From contig NZ_JAMB01000008.1 in NCBI RefSeq assembly GCF_000521805.1, positions 1 to 64,000 of the forward strand: a stretch of DNA of 64,000 nucleotides, written 5' to 3'. Shown here in pieces: positions 9,119 through 18,327 of the stretch; within the stretch, counting starts at the first letter, position 1, and every line of letters begins with the position of its first letter. Both the position numbers and the translations under genes were made by a program. The stretch comes from Marinomonas ushuaiensis DSM 15871 (lineage in GTDB: Bacteria > Pseudomonadota > Gammaproteobacteria > Pseudomonadales > Marinomonadaceae). The notes beneath the pieces are model-generated. The model was not told the DNA's origin, made no database searches, and saw only the letters and a program-made list of their open reading frames with translations.

Positions 9119-10207
9119 CTATATCACGACTAGATCAGCATTAATGGCACCAGCCTGCTTTAAGCCTTCCAGAATGGCCATAACATCACCGGGCGCAGCG
9201 CCAACCTGATTAACCGCTCGAACAATATCGTTCAATGAAGCACCCGGGTCAAACACAAACATGTGCCCGCTATTATTTCCGATTTCAATACCCTCACGAG
9301 GCGAGATAATGGTTTCACCGCCTGTTATTGTGCCATCTTGACCAACTACAGGAGGAACATCTTTAATAGTCACAGTAAGACTGCCATGCGTAATCGCCGC
9401 CGGCGAAACGGTAACATGCTGTCCAATAATAATGGTTCCAGTACGAGAGTTCACAACAATACGTGCTCGCTCTTCTGCGACTTCAACGTCAAGATTTTCT
9501 AAAATGGATAGGAATGTTACGCGTTGACTTGGATCTCTTGGCGCAGAAACGCGTATTGACGTGGCATCTAATGTTGTCGCTACTCCAGGCCCTAAAAGAT
9601 TATTGATTTTATCAGAAACCTGTTTTGCCGTTGTGAAATCAGGACGATTAAGGTTAAAGGTAAGTGAGTCACCCGTATTGAAACTATTAGCAACAATACG
9701 TTCGACACTTGCTCCATTCGGAATACGACCAACCGTAGGGACATTAACAGACGTTCTAGAGCCGTCAGTGCCATTAGCCCCTAAACCACCAACAACCAAA
9801 TTACCTTGAGCAATGGCGTAAACCGCGCCATCCGCACCTTTTAAGGTAGACAGTAGTAAGGTTCCGCCACGCAATGCGCTCGCATTACCAATAGATGATG
9901 CCGTTACATCAATTTTTTGCCCCGGCTTGGAAAACGCCGGCAGAGTTGCAGTCAATGAAACCGCCGCAACGTTTTTGGATGTGGCATTCACGCCTTCTGG
10001 CAATGTCACGCCAAAACGAGACAACATGCTAGCAAAACTTTGATTCGTGAAAGCCGTACTGTCACCCGTTCCATTTAGACCAATGACCAAACCGTAGCCA
10101 AACAATTGGTTTTCTCGAACACCTTGAACACTAGCAATATCCTTCAGACGTTCAGCCTGTACAGAGAAAGATAGGAAATATAAAGCTATTAGTGCTATGT
10201 GTTTCAT
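9119..10207 (-). CDS. flgI: Flagellar P-ring protein
   Basis: FlgI builds the periplasmic P-ring bushing around the rod. The 362-residue protein has a Sec signal peptide ([18 protein letters not shown], cleavage expected near 18) followed by the hallmark [17 protein letters not shown] and a family-typical C-terminus containing [18 protein letters not shown] placed the start at 10207 because a longer in-frame start 30 codons earlier would put a non-secretory stretch ahead of the signal peptide; AGGTG lies upstream of this ATG. It sits between flgH and flgJ as in other flg operons. Confidence 0.96.
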   Translation of the reverse strand: MKHIALIALYFLSFSVQAERLKDIASVQGVRENQLFGYGLVIGLNGTGDSTAFTNQSFASMLSRFGVTLPEGVNATSKNVAAVSLTATLPAFSKPGQKIDVTASSIGNASALRGGTLLLSTLKGADGAVYAIAQGNLVVGGLGANGTDGSRTSVNVPTVGRIPNGASVERIVANSFNTGDSLTFNLNRPDFTTAKQVSDKINNLLGPGVATTLDATSIRVSAPRDPSQRVTFLSILENLDVEVAEERARIVVNSRTGTIIIGQHVTVSPAAITHGSLTVTIKDVPPVVGQDGTITGGETIISPREGIEIGNNSGHMFVFDPGASLNDIVRAVNQVGAAPGDVMAILEGLKQAGAINADLVVI

Positions 10208-10254
10208 TGCATCACCTATGAGAGCATTCAAAATCTCTCGTCTGTTATATAAAA

Positions 10255-11109
10255 TTAATAAGGCATATCGCTGGAGTTTAGTAATCGACTTACCCAACCT
10301 TGCTCACTTCCTGCTGCAACATCACCTGTACCAGAATAAGTAATTCTTGCATCCGCCACACGTTCTGATTCAACGGTATTATCTGGAGAAATATCTTGCT
10401 TACGAACAATGCCTGAAAAACGTATATATTCATCACCTTGATTTAAGCGTAGCCATTTCTCTCCACGTACTGCCAAGAGACCATTAGGGTACGCCTTAAA
10501 AACTGTTACTGAGATAGTACCATTTAAACTGTTATTTTGATTCGCCGATGCATTACCAGAAAAATCTGTTCCCTGCTGCGGAACAATTGTGTCTACGTTC
10601 AATTCAGTTCCTAGCACAGTTGGGTTTTCAATCGTCGCTGAAGAAGATTTAGAAACAGTTGCTGCATTGGCTTTTGTAGATGTCGTCGTCTCGTTCAAAT
10701 TAATAGTCAATATATCGCCAACTTTACTCGCTTTTTGATCACCAAAAAACACATCTCCCATACCGACTTGATAAATGCCACCAGTAGGTGCTTGAGAAGG
10801 ATTTATTCCATTTGGATAGACTGGTGTGTAATAAGGATCATCTGATCGTATCGACTGGCTAATTTGAGGCCCATTTAATGGGTCATTCGCATCTGGAACA
10901 AAGCCTTTGCGCTCTCCATTAGATTCAGACTCTGCTTCTTCATCAGCATCCTCGCCATCTTCTGTTACCGCATCAATCACAGCATCAGTAACAGCGCCTG
11001 CCGCCCCTGCTGCAGCCGCGTTAGCAACTGCTTGCTGGTCTATATCCCAAGTCAGGCAACCCGTCAAAGAAATACTTAATAATGCTAAGAGCGCAAATTT
11101 AATTTTCAT
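10255..11109 (-). CDS. flgH: Flagellar L-ring lipoprotein
   Basis: FlgH forms the outer-membrane L-ring. The signal peptide ends in the lipobox LTGC (Cys18 from the chosen start). The mature protein carries the conserved [15 protein letters not shown] and [18 protein letters not shown] blocks. At 284 residues it is longer than the roughly 230 usual for FlgH. The extra sequence is a low-complexity insert right after the lipidated Cys: Ala-rich, then a run of Asp, Glu and Ser (about residues 25-68). Three in-frame starts are close together (GTG 11121, ATG 11112, ATG 11109); GGA with a 5-nt spacer favours 11109. The flgG stop lies 16 bp upstream. Confidence 0.95.
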   Translation of the reverse strand: MKIKFALLALLSISLTGCLTWDIDQQAVANAAAAGAAGAVTDAVIDAVTEDGEDADEEAESESNGERKGFVPDANDPLNGPQISQSIRSDDPYYTPVYPNGINPSQAPTGGIYQVGMGDVFFGDQKASKVGDILTINLNETTTSTKANAATVSKSSSATIENPTVLGTELNVDTIVPQQGTDFSGNASANQNNSLNGTISVTVFKAYPNGLLAVRGEKWLRLNQGDEYIRFSGIVRKQDISPDNTVESERVADARITYSGTGDVAAGSEQGWVSRLLNSSDMPY

Positions 11110-11125
11110 CATATTCCACACGTTA

Positions 11126-11911
11126 CTATAATTGCTGTATTGCGAAGCTCATCATACCATCTGCAGCAGAGATGACTTTAGAGTTCATCTCATAGGCTCT
11201 TTGCGTTGTAATCATATTAACGAGTTCTTCAATTGAGTTCACGTTTGATGCTTCCAACATACCTTGAGCAAGAGTGCCCAAAGAATCTGTACCTGGAACA
11301 CCCACAAGTGGTGGCCCACTTGCATTTGTTTCTGTGAAGACATTTTGTCCTGCCGCGCCTAACCCCGTTGGATTTATGAAACCCGCAATATTAATAGCAC
11401 CAACCTCTTGAGCATCCGCTTCACCGGACATTCGAACAGAAACAACACCATCTTCAGCAATCATAATTTCAATGGCGCCTGGATCTATTTGAATACCAGG
11501 TTCTACAACCAAACCACCAGACGTTGAAATCTGCCCTTGGCTATTTAATTGAAGACTACCGTCACGGGTATAACCAATTGTGCCATCCGGCTGCAAAACC
11601 TGTAAGAACCCCTTACCTTGAATAGCCACATCAAGCTGCCTATCCGTCATGTTATAATCGCCATTTGTAAAATCTTTTTGAGTCGCACCAACTTTAACAC
11701 CAGTACCTAGCTGCAACCCAGACGGCAATTCAGCATTCTGGGCACTTAAACCACCCGGAGCTCGAACTGTTTTGTACATTAGATCTTCAAAGACCGCTCG
11801 GTCCTTCTTAAACGCGGTTGTTGAAACGTTAGCCAAGTTATTGGCAACCACGTTTAACTGTTTGTCCATTGCACTTAAGCCAGTCTTACTTACCCATAAT
11901 GCTGAATTCAT
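11126..11911 (-). CDS. flgG: Flagellar distal rod protein
   Basis: FlgG makes the distal rod that passes through the P and L rings. The 261-residue protein has the N-terminal rod motif (LNVVANNLANVSTTAFK, about 19-35), the DVAIQGKGFLQVLQPDG segment and the C-terminal axial motif (SNVNSIEELVNMITTQRAYEMNSK). Length matches the family. GAGG lies 5 nt ahead of the ATG. It follows flgF and precedes flgH in the same operon. Confidence 0.97.
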   Translation of the reverse strand: MNSALWVSKTGLSAMDKQLNVVANNLANVSTTAFKKDRAVFEDLMYKTVRAPGGLSAQNAELPSGLQLGTGVKVGATQKDFTNGDYNMTDRQLDVAIQGKGFLQVLQPDGTIGYTRDGSLQLNSQGQISTSGGLVVEPGIQIDPGAIEIMIAEDGVVSVRMSGEADAQEVGAINIAGFINPTGLGAAGQNVFTETNASGPPLVGVPGTDSLGTLAQGMLEASNVNSIEELVNMITTQRAYEMNSKVISAADGMMSFAIQQL

Positions 11912-11956
11912 AAAAGCCTCTTTTAAATTCCGTTATTCTTTACTAATCGATTGTCT

Positions 11957-12700
11957 TTAAGCGTTACGCTGTAATATTCGAGCAGAAGCGTCGGCATTAT
12001 TTCGTATCGTATCCATCATCTTCACATTCATTTCGAAGCGTCGAGACAGGTTCATAATATGAGTCATTTCTTCAACCGCGTTCACATTGCTACTCTCAAC
12101 GAAACCAGAAGCCAACTGAACATTAGGGTCTATTTCGAACGCTTGACCATCACGCGAATGAATTAGGCCATCTTCTTCTTTTCGTAAATTTTGAGCATCA
12201 GGGTTCACCAATTTAATTTGGTTTAAAACCGCCACCTCATTACCAGCGCCACCTTGAGGAACAACAGAAATAGAACCGTCAGCTGTAATATTGATACTAT
12301 CAATAGGAGGTAGAAAAATAGGTCCATCAACACCTGCAACTGGCAAACCTCGTCCGGTTACCAACTGCCCTGCAGCATTAATTTGTAGATCTCCCGCACG
12401 AGTGTAAGCTTCTTGGCCGCTTTCATCGTAGACAGTAATAAAGCCTTTACCAGCCACTGCAACATCTAGATTTCGACCAGTTTCTATCAAACTCCCTTCC
12501 GTATATCGTGTCGCCGGATTCTCAGTCATTGCATACACCCGGCTAGGATGATAATCGCCGTATACTTGCATAGAACGAGCTTGTTCAAAATCAGAACGGA
12601 AGCCCGTTGTATTTACATTGGCTAGATTATTAGCATGTATTGTTTGAGCATTCATGGTTTGTACACCACCACTCATTGCTAGATATAAGGCCTTATCCAC
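11957..12700 (-). CDS. flgF: Flagellar proximal rod protein
   Basis: FlgF is a proximal rod subunit. The 247-residue protein has the rod signature (IHANNLANVNTTGFR) and the closing SSNVNAVEEMTHIMNLSRRFEMN block. The start is placed at the GTG at 12700, giving MDKALYLAMSGG, the family-typical opening; AGGAG sits 7 nt upstream. An ATG eight codons earlier lacks such a site. It is the first gene of the second flg operon (flgFGHIJKL), because a strong terminator lies between it and flgE. No sigma-54 or sigma-28 promoter is obvious in the short gap. Confidence 0.96.
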   Translation of the reverse strand: MDKALYLAMSGGVQTMNAQTIHANNLANVNTTGFRSDFEQARSMQVYGDYHPSRVYAMTENPATRYTEGSLIETGRNLDVAVAGKGFITVYDESGQEAYTRAGDLQINAAGQLVTGRGLPVAGVDGPIFLPPIDSINITADGSISVVPQGGAGNEVAVLNQIKLVNPDAQNLRKEEDGLIHSRDGQAFEIDPNVQLASGFVESSNVNAVEEMTHIMNLSRRFEMNVKMMDTIRNNADASARILQRNA

Positions 12701-12778
12701 TACGAGACTCCTAAGAAAATTCATATTGCTTAGATAACTACTATCAAAAACCGTACCAACTTAGAAAAGTATAAAAAA

Positions 12779-12814
12779 AGACAAAAAAAAACCAGAACAG
12801 CAAAGCTGTTCTGG
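12779..12814 (-). terminator. Intrinsic terminator after flgE
   Basis: CCAGAACAGC (12792-12801) and GCTGTTCTGG (12805-12814) form a perfect 10-bp stem with an AAA loop. On the minus strand the hairpin is followed by a run of T residues. It divides the rod/hook genes flgBCDE from flgFGHIJKL. Confidence 0.95.
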
Positions 12815-12839
12815 CGTAAAATCTTCTCTCTCCAGAAAA

Positions 12840-14537
12840 TTAACGGAGGTTAATTATCGTCTGTGTCACAGTATTTTCTGTTTCTAATGTTTTACTGTTT
12901 GCTTGATAATTTCGCTGTGCCTCAATAAGCGCAACGAGTTCAGACGTTAAATCAACATTAGACTCTTCTAATGCTCCTCCTTGAATCTTACCTAATGTTC
13001 CACTATTCGGGCGACCAACATCAGCAGGACCAGAACCTTTACTTGCCAGCCAAGATGTATGCCCTGACGGCATAAGACCGTCATTACTGTCAAATGTTGC
13101 CAACGCTATTTGGCCAAGAATTGCCGTTTGTTGATTCGTGTAATTGGCAACCAAGAAACCATCAGCGTCAAATGACACCCCTTGTAATTCACCCGCTGAA
13201 TAACCATCTTGCTCAAAATTGTCTGTATTTTCCAAGGCATACTGTGTTGAGCCAGCCAAATCCAAAGGCGTGATACTACCTCGATTCGTTGGATCCACTC
13301 CTACAATTTCTAATGAGATAGGCTGAGGAATACCAAACGGTGGAATACCACGATACGCTCCCAATAGATTACCTGCCGCATCAAAAGAAACAGACGTATT
13401 CTTCTCTAAGAAACGAGTATCTTCTCCCGTCAGAGGATCAGTGAAAGTTTCTTCACCATCCATAGTGACACGCAACTCATAAGTGTTCTCCTCACCTTGC
13501 TTGATGAAGTAATAGCCCAAAGTATGCGACTCACCAAGGCTGTCATAAACCGTTCTTGTATTGCCATAGTTGTAAGTATCAGGCTCCAGCGCATCAAACA
13601 CCTCACGCGCAACCTGTTTTGAATTTCGAATGCTATCAGCTTCAAGTGTCGAAGCAATAGCTACGCCACCCAAGGTTCCAGCAATGGCTAAAGGATTTTT
13701 TGTTGCTGCTTCAATATCAGCAGAGGTAGGCTCTTTATCGCCAATATAAAGAAGCTCAAACGCCCTCTCTTCATTGCCATCACCATTAAAGTCTGTTCCA
13801 CCCTCTGCAGAGTTAAAAGTGGCATAAGTCTCACCTAAAAAGGCTGCACCTGTATCATCCGTCATATTACCATCAACGGTTGCATGCACTTTGTAGGTGT
13901 TTGGCAACTCGCTTTTAGCATAGTAATACGTAACGATATGGTTATTACCATTACCATCTACAAGACCTTGAGTCTGCGTGTAATTATAGGTATCAGGGTC
14001 TAACGGATCAAAATCTGCTTTAATGAAAGCTGGAATATCTTCACTCTTAGAGTTTAAATTTACTTTTAATTCCATTTCTGTCGTAGCTTCTGGCGGAATT
14101 CGATCAGTCGGAATAGAAAGGTCATCCAAATTACCACCAACTACACCATCTACAGCATTAAAACCTTGAACATGACTGCCTGTATTTGTCACCAAATAAC
14201 CATTTTCATCCAGCTTAAAATTACCCGCTCGAGTATAAGACTGAGCAACACCAGCATCTAAGACAAAGAATCCCTGACCATCAACGGCGATATCTAAATT
14301 GTTATCTGTATAAGATAAGTTTCCAGATGAGAATTCTTGAGAAACCTTACTTACGCTCACACCAGAACCAATACTGTTACCACTGCCAGCACCCAAAACA
14401 CTGGTATTGTAGAGATCATCAAATTCAATACGCGACTTTTTAAAGCCTGTTGTATCAGCGTTGGCAATATTATTACCTGTAACACTCAAATAATCGGCAG
14501 AAGCCTTAATGCCAGATAACGCAGTATTAAATCCCAT
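12840..14537 (-). CDS. flgE: Flagellar hook protein
   Basis: FlgE is the hook subunit. The 565-residue protein has the axial N-terminus (VTGNNIANADTTGFKKSR, about 19-36), the DIAVDGQGFFVLD segment and the C-terminal LTSELVALIEAQRNYQANSKTLET motif. It is longer than the roughly 400 residues of the enterobacterial form. Part of the excess is an internal duplication: residues about 178-224 (PLDPDTYNY...) and 316-362 (ALEPDTYNY...) align, each ending in a TYxxxxTxDG pattern, and would lie in the surface-exposed hook domain. GGGAG precedes the ATG. It is the last gene of flgBCDE. Confidence 0.97.
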   Translation of the reverse strand: MGFNTALSGIKASADYLSVTGNNIANADTTGFKKSRIEFDDLYNTSVLGAGSGNSIGSGVSVSKVSQEFSSGNLSYTDNNLDIAVDGQGFFVLDAGVAQSYTRAGNFKLDENGYLVTNTGSHVQGFNAVDGVVGGNLDDLSIPTDRIPPEATTEMELKVNLNSKSEDIPAFIKADFDPLDPDTYNYTQTQGLVDGNGNNHIVTYYYAKSELPNTYKVHATVDGNMTDDTGAAFLGETYATFNSAEGGTDFNGDGNEERAFELLYIGDKEPTSADIEAATKNPLAIAGTLGGVAIASTLEADSIRNSKQVAREVFDALEPDTYNYGNTRTVYDSLGESHTLGYYFIKQGEENTYELRVTMDGEETFTDPLTGEDTRFLEKNTSVSFDAAGNLLGAYRGIPPFGIPQPISLEIVGVDPTNRGSITPLDLAGSTQYALENTDNFEQDGYSAGELQGVSFDADGFLVANYTNQQTAILGQIALATFDSNDGLMPSGHTSWLASKGSGPADVGRPNSGTLGKIQGGALEESNVDLTSELVALIEAQRNYQANSKTLETENTVTQTIINLR

Positions 14538-14550
14538 AATGCTCTCCCAA

Positions 14551-15258
14551 TTACCCTAAAATTTCTAATTCGTTTGTAAGTTTGATTTTGCCGTGATTTT
14601 CCACATTCAACATAGTTCCATTTTCACCATTGATAGTGACACCCTGAATACGGGTAGGAAGCTGTGTTGTCATAGCAGATATTTCACCTTCGGCATCTGC
14701 TGATGAAGCGACAAAGCGGTATTCGCCAGGCGGCAAGACTTTTCCGTCATCATCTAACTTATCCCATTTATAATCACCAGAATTAAGAACTGAGCTACGA
14801 ACAAGACGATTATCAGCATCGTATATTTTCAAGGTCGCCGTCTGAGAACCATCAGGAATAACTGTTTTTACTTGAATATCATCTGAATTTTCTGTGATCT
14901 TGGCTTTATTACCATCCAGTAAAATAGACTTGCCAACTAGGGTAGAAGCACTCAATGCTTGATTAGACGTCAAGGATGTCGCCATAATTTCTAGCTGATC
15001 TGAAATGCCAGTCAATCGCTCTAGGGAGCTAAACTGAGACATTTGTGCAACCATGTCATTCGCATCTTGCGGTGACGTTGGATCCTGCCCTTTAAGCTGT
15101 TCAATATACAACTTCAAAAACACATTTTGATCCGCTAAAGCCCCCGTATCCTCTGTAGAGACTTCTGGCTTTTCAATGCCAGCTTTTGCCTTCGCCGAAT
15201 CTGTTCCGTATTGAGATATCAGATTACCAAGACCTTTAGTATCAGATATATTTGCCAT
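14551..15258 (-). CDS. flgD: Flagellar hook-capping protein
   Basis: FlgD is the scaffold that caps the hook during assembly and is shed afterwards. The 235-residue protein has the N-terminal block FLKLYIEQLKGQDPTSPQDANDMVAQMSQFSSLE (about 47-80) and a C-terminal FlgD Ig-like/tudor part with YDADNRLVR and LPPGEYRF. AGGAG lies 7 nt ahead of the ATG. It lies between flgC and flgE in the standard order. Confidence 0.96.
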   Translation of the reverse strand: MANISDTKGLGNLISQYGTDSAKAKAGIEKPEVSTEDTGALADQNVFLKLYIEQLKGQDPTSPQDANDMVAQMSQFSSLERLTGISDQLEIMATSLTSNQALSASTLVGKSILLDGNKAKITENSDDIQVKTVIPDGSQTATLKIYDADNRLVRSSVLNSGDYKWDKLDDDGKVLPPGEYRFVASSADAEGEISAMTTQLPTRIQGVTINGENGTMLNVENHGKIKLTNELEILG

Positions 15259-15268
15259 CTGTCAGCTC

Positions 15269-15718
15269 CTACGACTGCCCAAGTGTGAGCATTTTCTGCA
15301 TCATACTTTTTGCCGAGTTCATAATTTCTACATTCGTTTGAAAAGATCGAGAGGCCGACATCATATCCGCCATTTCTTCTATTGGATTTACATTCGGGTA
15401 AAATACGTACCCTTCATCATTAGCCATTGGATGGTCTGGCTCGTAACGAGGCTGCAACGGTGCGTCTGACTCAACAATGCCATCTATTTTCACACCAACA
15501 CCAGCACCACTGTTATCTGCGCCAGCATTACTCCAACCATAATCTCGCATGCTATCATTCATCATTTGAGAAAAAATAGGCTTACGTGCACGATAAGTTT
15601 GATCTGCTGAGCTTGCGGCACTGTCTACGTTTGCCATGTTACTTGCGACTGTATTCAAACGTACTGTTTGAGCGCTCATTGCAGATCCGGAGATGGTGAA
15701 AATATTACTTAAAGACAT
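15269..15718 (-). CDS. flgC: Flagellar proximal rod protein
   Basis: FlgC is a proximal rod subunit. The 149-residue protein has the rod N-terminus (RLNTVASNMANVDSAAS) and the C-terminal NPIEEMADMMSASRSFQTNVEIMNSAKSMM block. The ribosome binding site AGGAA overlaps the last codons of flgB, and only two bases separate the flgB stop from its ATG, indicating translational coupling. Confidence 0.96.
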   Translation of the reverse strand: MSLSNIFTISGSAMSAQTVRLNTVASNMANVDSAASSADQTYRARKPIFSQMMNDSMRDYGWSNAGADNSGAGVGVKIDGIVESDAPLQPRYEPDHPMANDEGYVFYPNVNPIEEMADMMSASRSFQTNVEIMNSAKSMMQKMLTLGQS

Positions 15719-15720
15719 TA

Positions 15721-16116
15721 TTAATTTCCTGTAAGTGCTTTTCGCATGCCGCTGATTTTTCTATCTAAAAACATAAAACTCGTATCAAACTGCAATGAGT
15801 TTTGCGCGTATTCTGCCTGCTCTCTTTGCATATCTACGTTGTTTCCATCTAATGCTGGTTGGCTCGCATTACGAAACAGAAGACCACCATCCGATTCAGA
15901 CAAAGAACCTTCAGCAGACATATGGCGAGCATTACTCCCCGCAAGCTGCAATTTGCTACTTTCATTGCTAAGAAGAGAGTCAAACGTAATGTCCCTTGCT
16001 TTGAAGTTTGGCGTATCCGCATTGGCAATATTATTCGCAAGTACGGCAGCTCTGGCGCTTCTAAACTCTAGCGTCTTATCGTGTCCTGCAAATGCACTTG
16101 CAAAAGAAATAGCCAT
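15721..16116 (-). CDS. flgB: Flagellar proximal rod protein
   Basis: FlgB is the rod subunit at the start of the flgBCDE operon. The 131-residue protein has the rod motif AAVLANNIANADTPNFKARD and the closing VDMQREQAEYAQNSLQFDTSFMF region. GAGGG lies 4 nt ahead of the ATG. A sigma-54-type promoter is found 46-61 bp upstream. Confidence 0.96.
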   Translation of the reverse strand: MAISFASAFAGHDKTLEFRSARAAVLANNIANADTPNFKARDITFDSLLSNESSKLQLAGSNARHMSAEGSLSESDGGLLFRNASQPALDGNNVDMQREQAEYAQNSLQFDTSFMFLDRKISGMRKALTGN

Positions 16117-16161
16117 TCAACCCTCGATGAAAAATATCATTACTTAATGTAACTCGTATAA

Positions 16162-16177
16162 AGCAATTATGATGCCA
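16162..16177 (-). promoter_or_regulatory. Sigma-54 promoter of flgBCDE
   Basis: On the minus strand the motif reads TGGCAT, a 5-nt spacer, TTGCT, against the known RpoN consensus TGGCAC-N5-TTGCA/T. The invariant GG and GC dinucleotides are correctly spaced. It lies about 46 bp ahead of flgB, and class 2 rod/hook operons are RpoN-dependent in many polar-flagellate gammaproteobacteria. Confidence 0.8.
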
Positions 16178-16280
16178 AAATAAAAATCTCATATTTTTCA
16201 TAGACTTAAAAACATCTAAGAAGGAAACGGCAAAAAGCGGCAAACCTATTTCAGGATGGGACACAGGACGGGACAACAAA

Positions 16281-16317
16281 AACAAAAAAGCCCACCCATA
16301 AAAAATAGGTAGGCTTT
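16281..16317 (-). terminator. Intrinsic terminator after cheR
   Basis: AAAGCCCACCCAT and ATAGGTAGGCTTT pair with one bulge around an A-rich loop; on the minus strand the hairpin is followed by TTTTTTGTTTTTG. It lies 63 bp beyond the cheR stop codon and insulates cheVR from the flgB operon. Confidence 0.8.
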
Positions 16318-16379
16318 ATATTTTATTATTAACAGTGTATTTAATTGCTAAAAAGCGTCAAAACGGCTAATACAACTTT

Positions 16380-17216
16380 TTACAGAACCTTAGCCTTATA
16401 GACAATTCCAGGGTGGCATTGAACAATTTCAAAATAAGAAGAAAGACCGCTTAGCGCCTCAGAACCACCAAGAAACAAATAGCCACCAGGCTTCAAGGAT
16501 GCATGCATTCTTTTTAAAATATCGAGCTTTAAATCAACGGCAAAATAGATCAATACATTACGGCAAAAAATCACATCAAATTTACCAAGCATTGAAAATG
16601 AGTCAATAAGATTGAGGTATTTAAACTCAACCCGAGAACTTAAATGCGGCTTTATTTTCCAAGTAAGATCATTAACCTTATCAAAATAACGACGCTGCAA
16701 ATCAGGGCCAAGACCTCGTGCAATAGCTAAACTATCATATTCGCCCCGCTTAGCATGCTGAAGTATATTCGTACAAATATCAGTCGCTATGATTTTTTCA
16801 CCAGCTTTTAACACACCAGGTCGAGAAGACTTAAACTCCTCAATAACCATACTAATTGAATAAGGCTCTTGACCTGTTGAAGAGGCTGCTGACCAAATTC
16901 TCAAAGGAGAAGTCTTCATTTCAGGCAACACCTTATCCTTTAAAATAGTAAAAGGATGTATATCTCGAAACCAAAGCGTTTCGTTGGTCGTCATTGCGTT
17001 AATAACTTCTTCTTTTAATTTAGAACTTCCTGGCCTATCTAAAGCATCAACTAACTGCTCAATCTTAGAAAAACCTTCTCTTTCTAACATTCTCCCTAAA
17101 CGGCTAGCAACCAGGTACTGCTTATTATCACTAAGCGATATTCCACATACTTTCTGTAGATAATCTCTAAACCGGATGTAACCGTTAGGTGTAATTGCAT
17201 TCGTACTATTGAGCAT
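16380..17216 (-). CDS. cheR: Chemotaxis protein methyltransferase
   Basis: CheR transfers methyl groups from SAM to glutamates of chemoreceptors. The 278-residue protein has the N-terminal helical CheR domain and a C-terminal SAM-dependent methyltransferase domain with WSAASSTGQEPYSISM (about 109-124) and the FDVIFCRNVLIYF segment. Length is typical. GGAG lies 5 nt ahead of the ATG. It is downstream of cheV by 36 bp, a pairing commonly found beside flgA/flgB in polar-flagellate gammaproteobacteria. Confidence 0.96.
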   Translation of the reverse strand: MLNSTNAITPNGYIRFRDYLQKVCGISLSDNKQYLVASRLGRMLEREGFSKIEQLVDALDRPGSSKLKEEVINAMTTNETLWFRDIHPFTILKDKVLPEMKTSPLRIWSAASSTGQEPYSISMVIEEFKSSRPGVLKAGEKIIATDICTNILQHAKRGEYDSLAIARGLGPDLQRRYFDKVNDLTWKIKPHLSSRVEFKYLNLIDSFSMLGKFDVIFCRNVLIYFAVDLKLDILKRMHASLKPGGYLFLGGSEALSGLSSYFEIVQCHPGIVYKAKVL

Positions 17217-17252
17217 TGAAACTCCATAAACAACAGGAATCAGAATGAAATA

Positions 17253-18182
17253 TCATTCTGATTGAACCTGTACTGCTTCTATAGCTAATCGAGCCAATTC
17301 ATCTGGCTGGAACTTGGCCAAGAAGCCATCCGCGCCCACTTTTTTAACCATAGATTCATTAAATACACCACTCAATGACGTATGCAGAAGAATGAATAAA
17401 TCCTGCAAACGACTATCGTTACGAATTGCTGTAGTCAAAGTATAACCATCCATTTCCGGCATTTCGATATCAGAAATGACCATGGAAAACACTTCAGTAA
17501 TATCCTTACCCTCGGCAACGATACCTTCTAGATAGTTCAATGCTTCACGCCCATCGCATAACACCGTCGTTTCGAACCCAACCTGTTCCATGCAGCGTTT
17601 TATTTGCTTACGAGCAACAGACGAGTCATCAACAATTAATATATGGTGTTTTTTAGCATTTTCTTGAACACCATCATTGACAATACCTTCAGAAATATCT
17701 TGGCGAGTAGGAGCCACTTCAGAAAGAATTTGTTCAACATCAAGAATTTCAACCATCTCTTTTTCTACCTGACAAACAGCAGTCAGATAATTGTCATTTG
17801 ATAAGCCTTTTGGTGGCGGCTGAATATCACTCCAATTCATATTAACGATACGTTCAACACCACGAACCAAGAATCCTTGTATGCGTCGATTGTATTCAGT
17901 AATAATAACAAAGCACTGATCAATATTTTCCATTGGGCTTGAGCCTGTTGCCAAACCCAAATCTAAAATAGGAATCGTACCACCGCGAATATGAGCAACA
18001 CCTCTAACAACAGGTGAGCTGTATGGCATACTTGTCAATTTAGGACACTGAAGAATTTCTTTAACTTTAAAGACGTTAATGCCATAAAGGTGCTTACCAT
18101 TTAAACGGAACAACAACAGCTCAAGTCGATTTTCTCCCACCAGCTGTGTACGTTGGTTAACAGTATCTAAAACTCCAGCCAT
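17253..18182 (-). CDS. cheV: Chemotaxis coupling protein with receiver domain
   Basis: CheV couples receptors to CheA and can be phosphorylated. From the start at 18182 the 309-residue protein has a CheW-like domain (about 20-160; LLFRLNGKHLYGINVFKVKEI and GGTIPILDLG) and a response-regulator receiver domain (about 180-305) with the acidic pair DD, the phospho-acceptor Asp238 in SDIEMPEMDG, the conserved Thr in LLHTSLS and Lys in LAKFQPDE. GGAGG sits 5 nt ahead of this ATG; the ATG four codons earlier lacks one. It is divergent from flgA. Confidence 0.95.
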   Translation of the reverse strand: MAGVLDTVNQRTQLVGENRLELLLFRLNGKHLYGINVFKVKEILQCPKLTSMPYSSPVVRGVAHIRGGTIPILDLGLATGSSPMENIDQCFVIITEYNRRIQGFLVRGVERIVNMNWSDIQPPPKGLSNDNYLTAVCQVEKEMVEILDVEQILSEVAPTRQDISEGIVNDGVQENAKKHHILIVDDSSVARKQIKRCMEQVGFETTVLCDGREALNYLEGIVAEGKDITEVFSMVISDIEMPEMDGYTLTTAIRNDSRLQDLFILLHTSLSGVFNESMVKKVGADGFLAKFQPDELARLAIEAVQVQSE

Positions 18183-18327
18183 AAACGCCTCCAAAATGTG
18201 TAAACATCAACCTGAGTGGCCCTCAGAATTGTTAAAATACACCATCCAATGATAAAGTGATTTAAAATATAATACTAACTGTCTTCTATCATATTAATAA
18301 CGTAATAATAAACAAAGAGAGCTAATC

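Noticed and set aside
15746-16147. 133-codon plus-strand frame
   Set aside because: It is antisense to flgB, which has unmistakable rod motifs.
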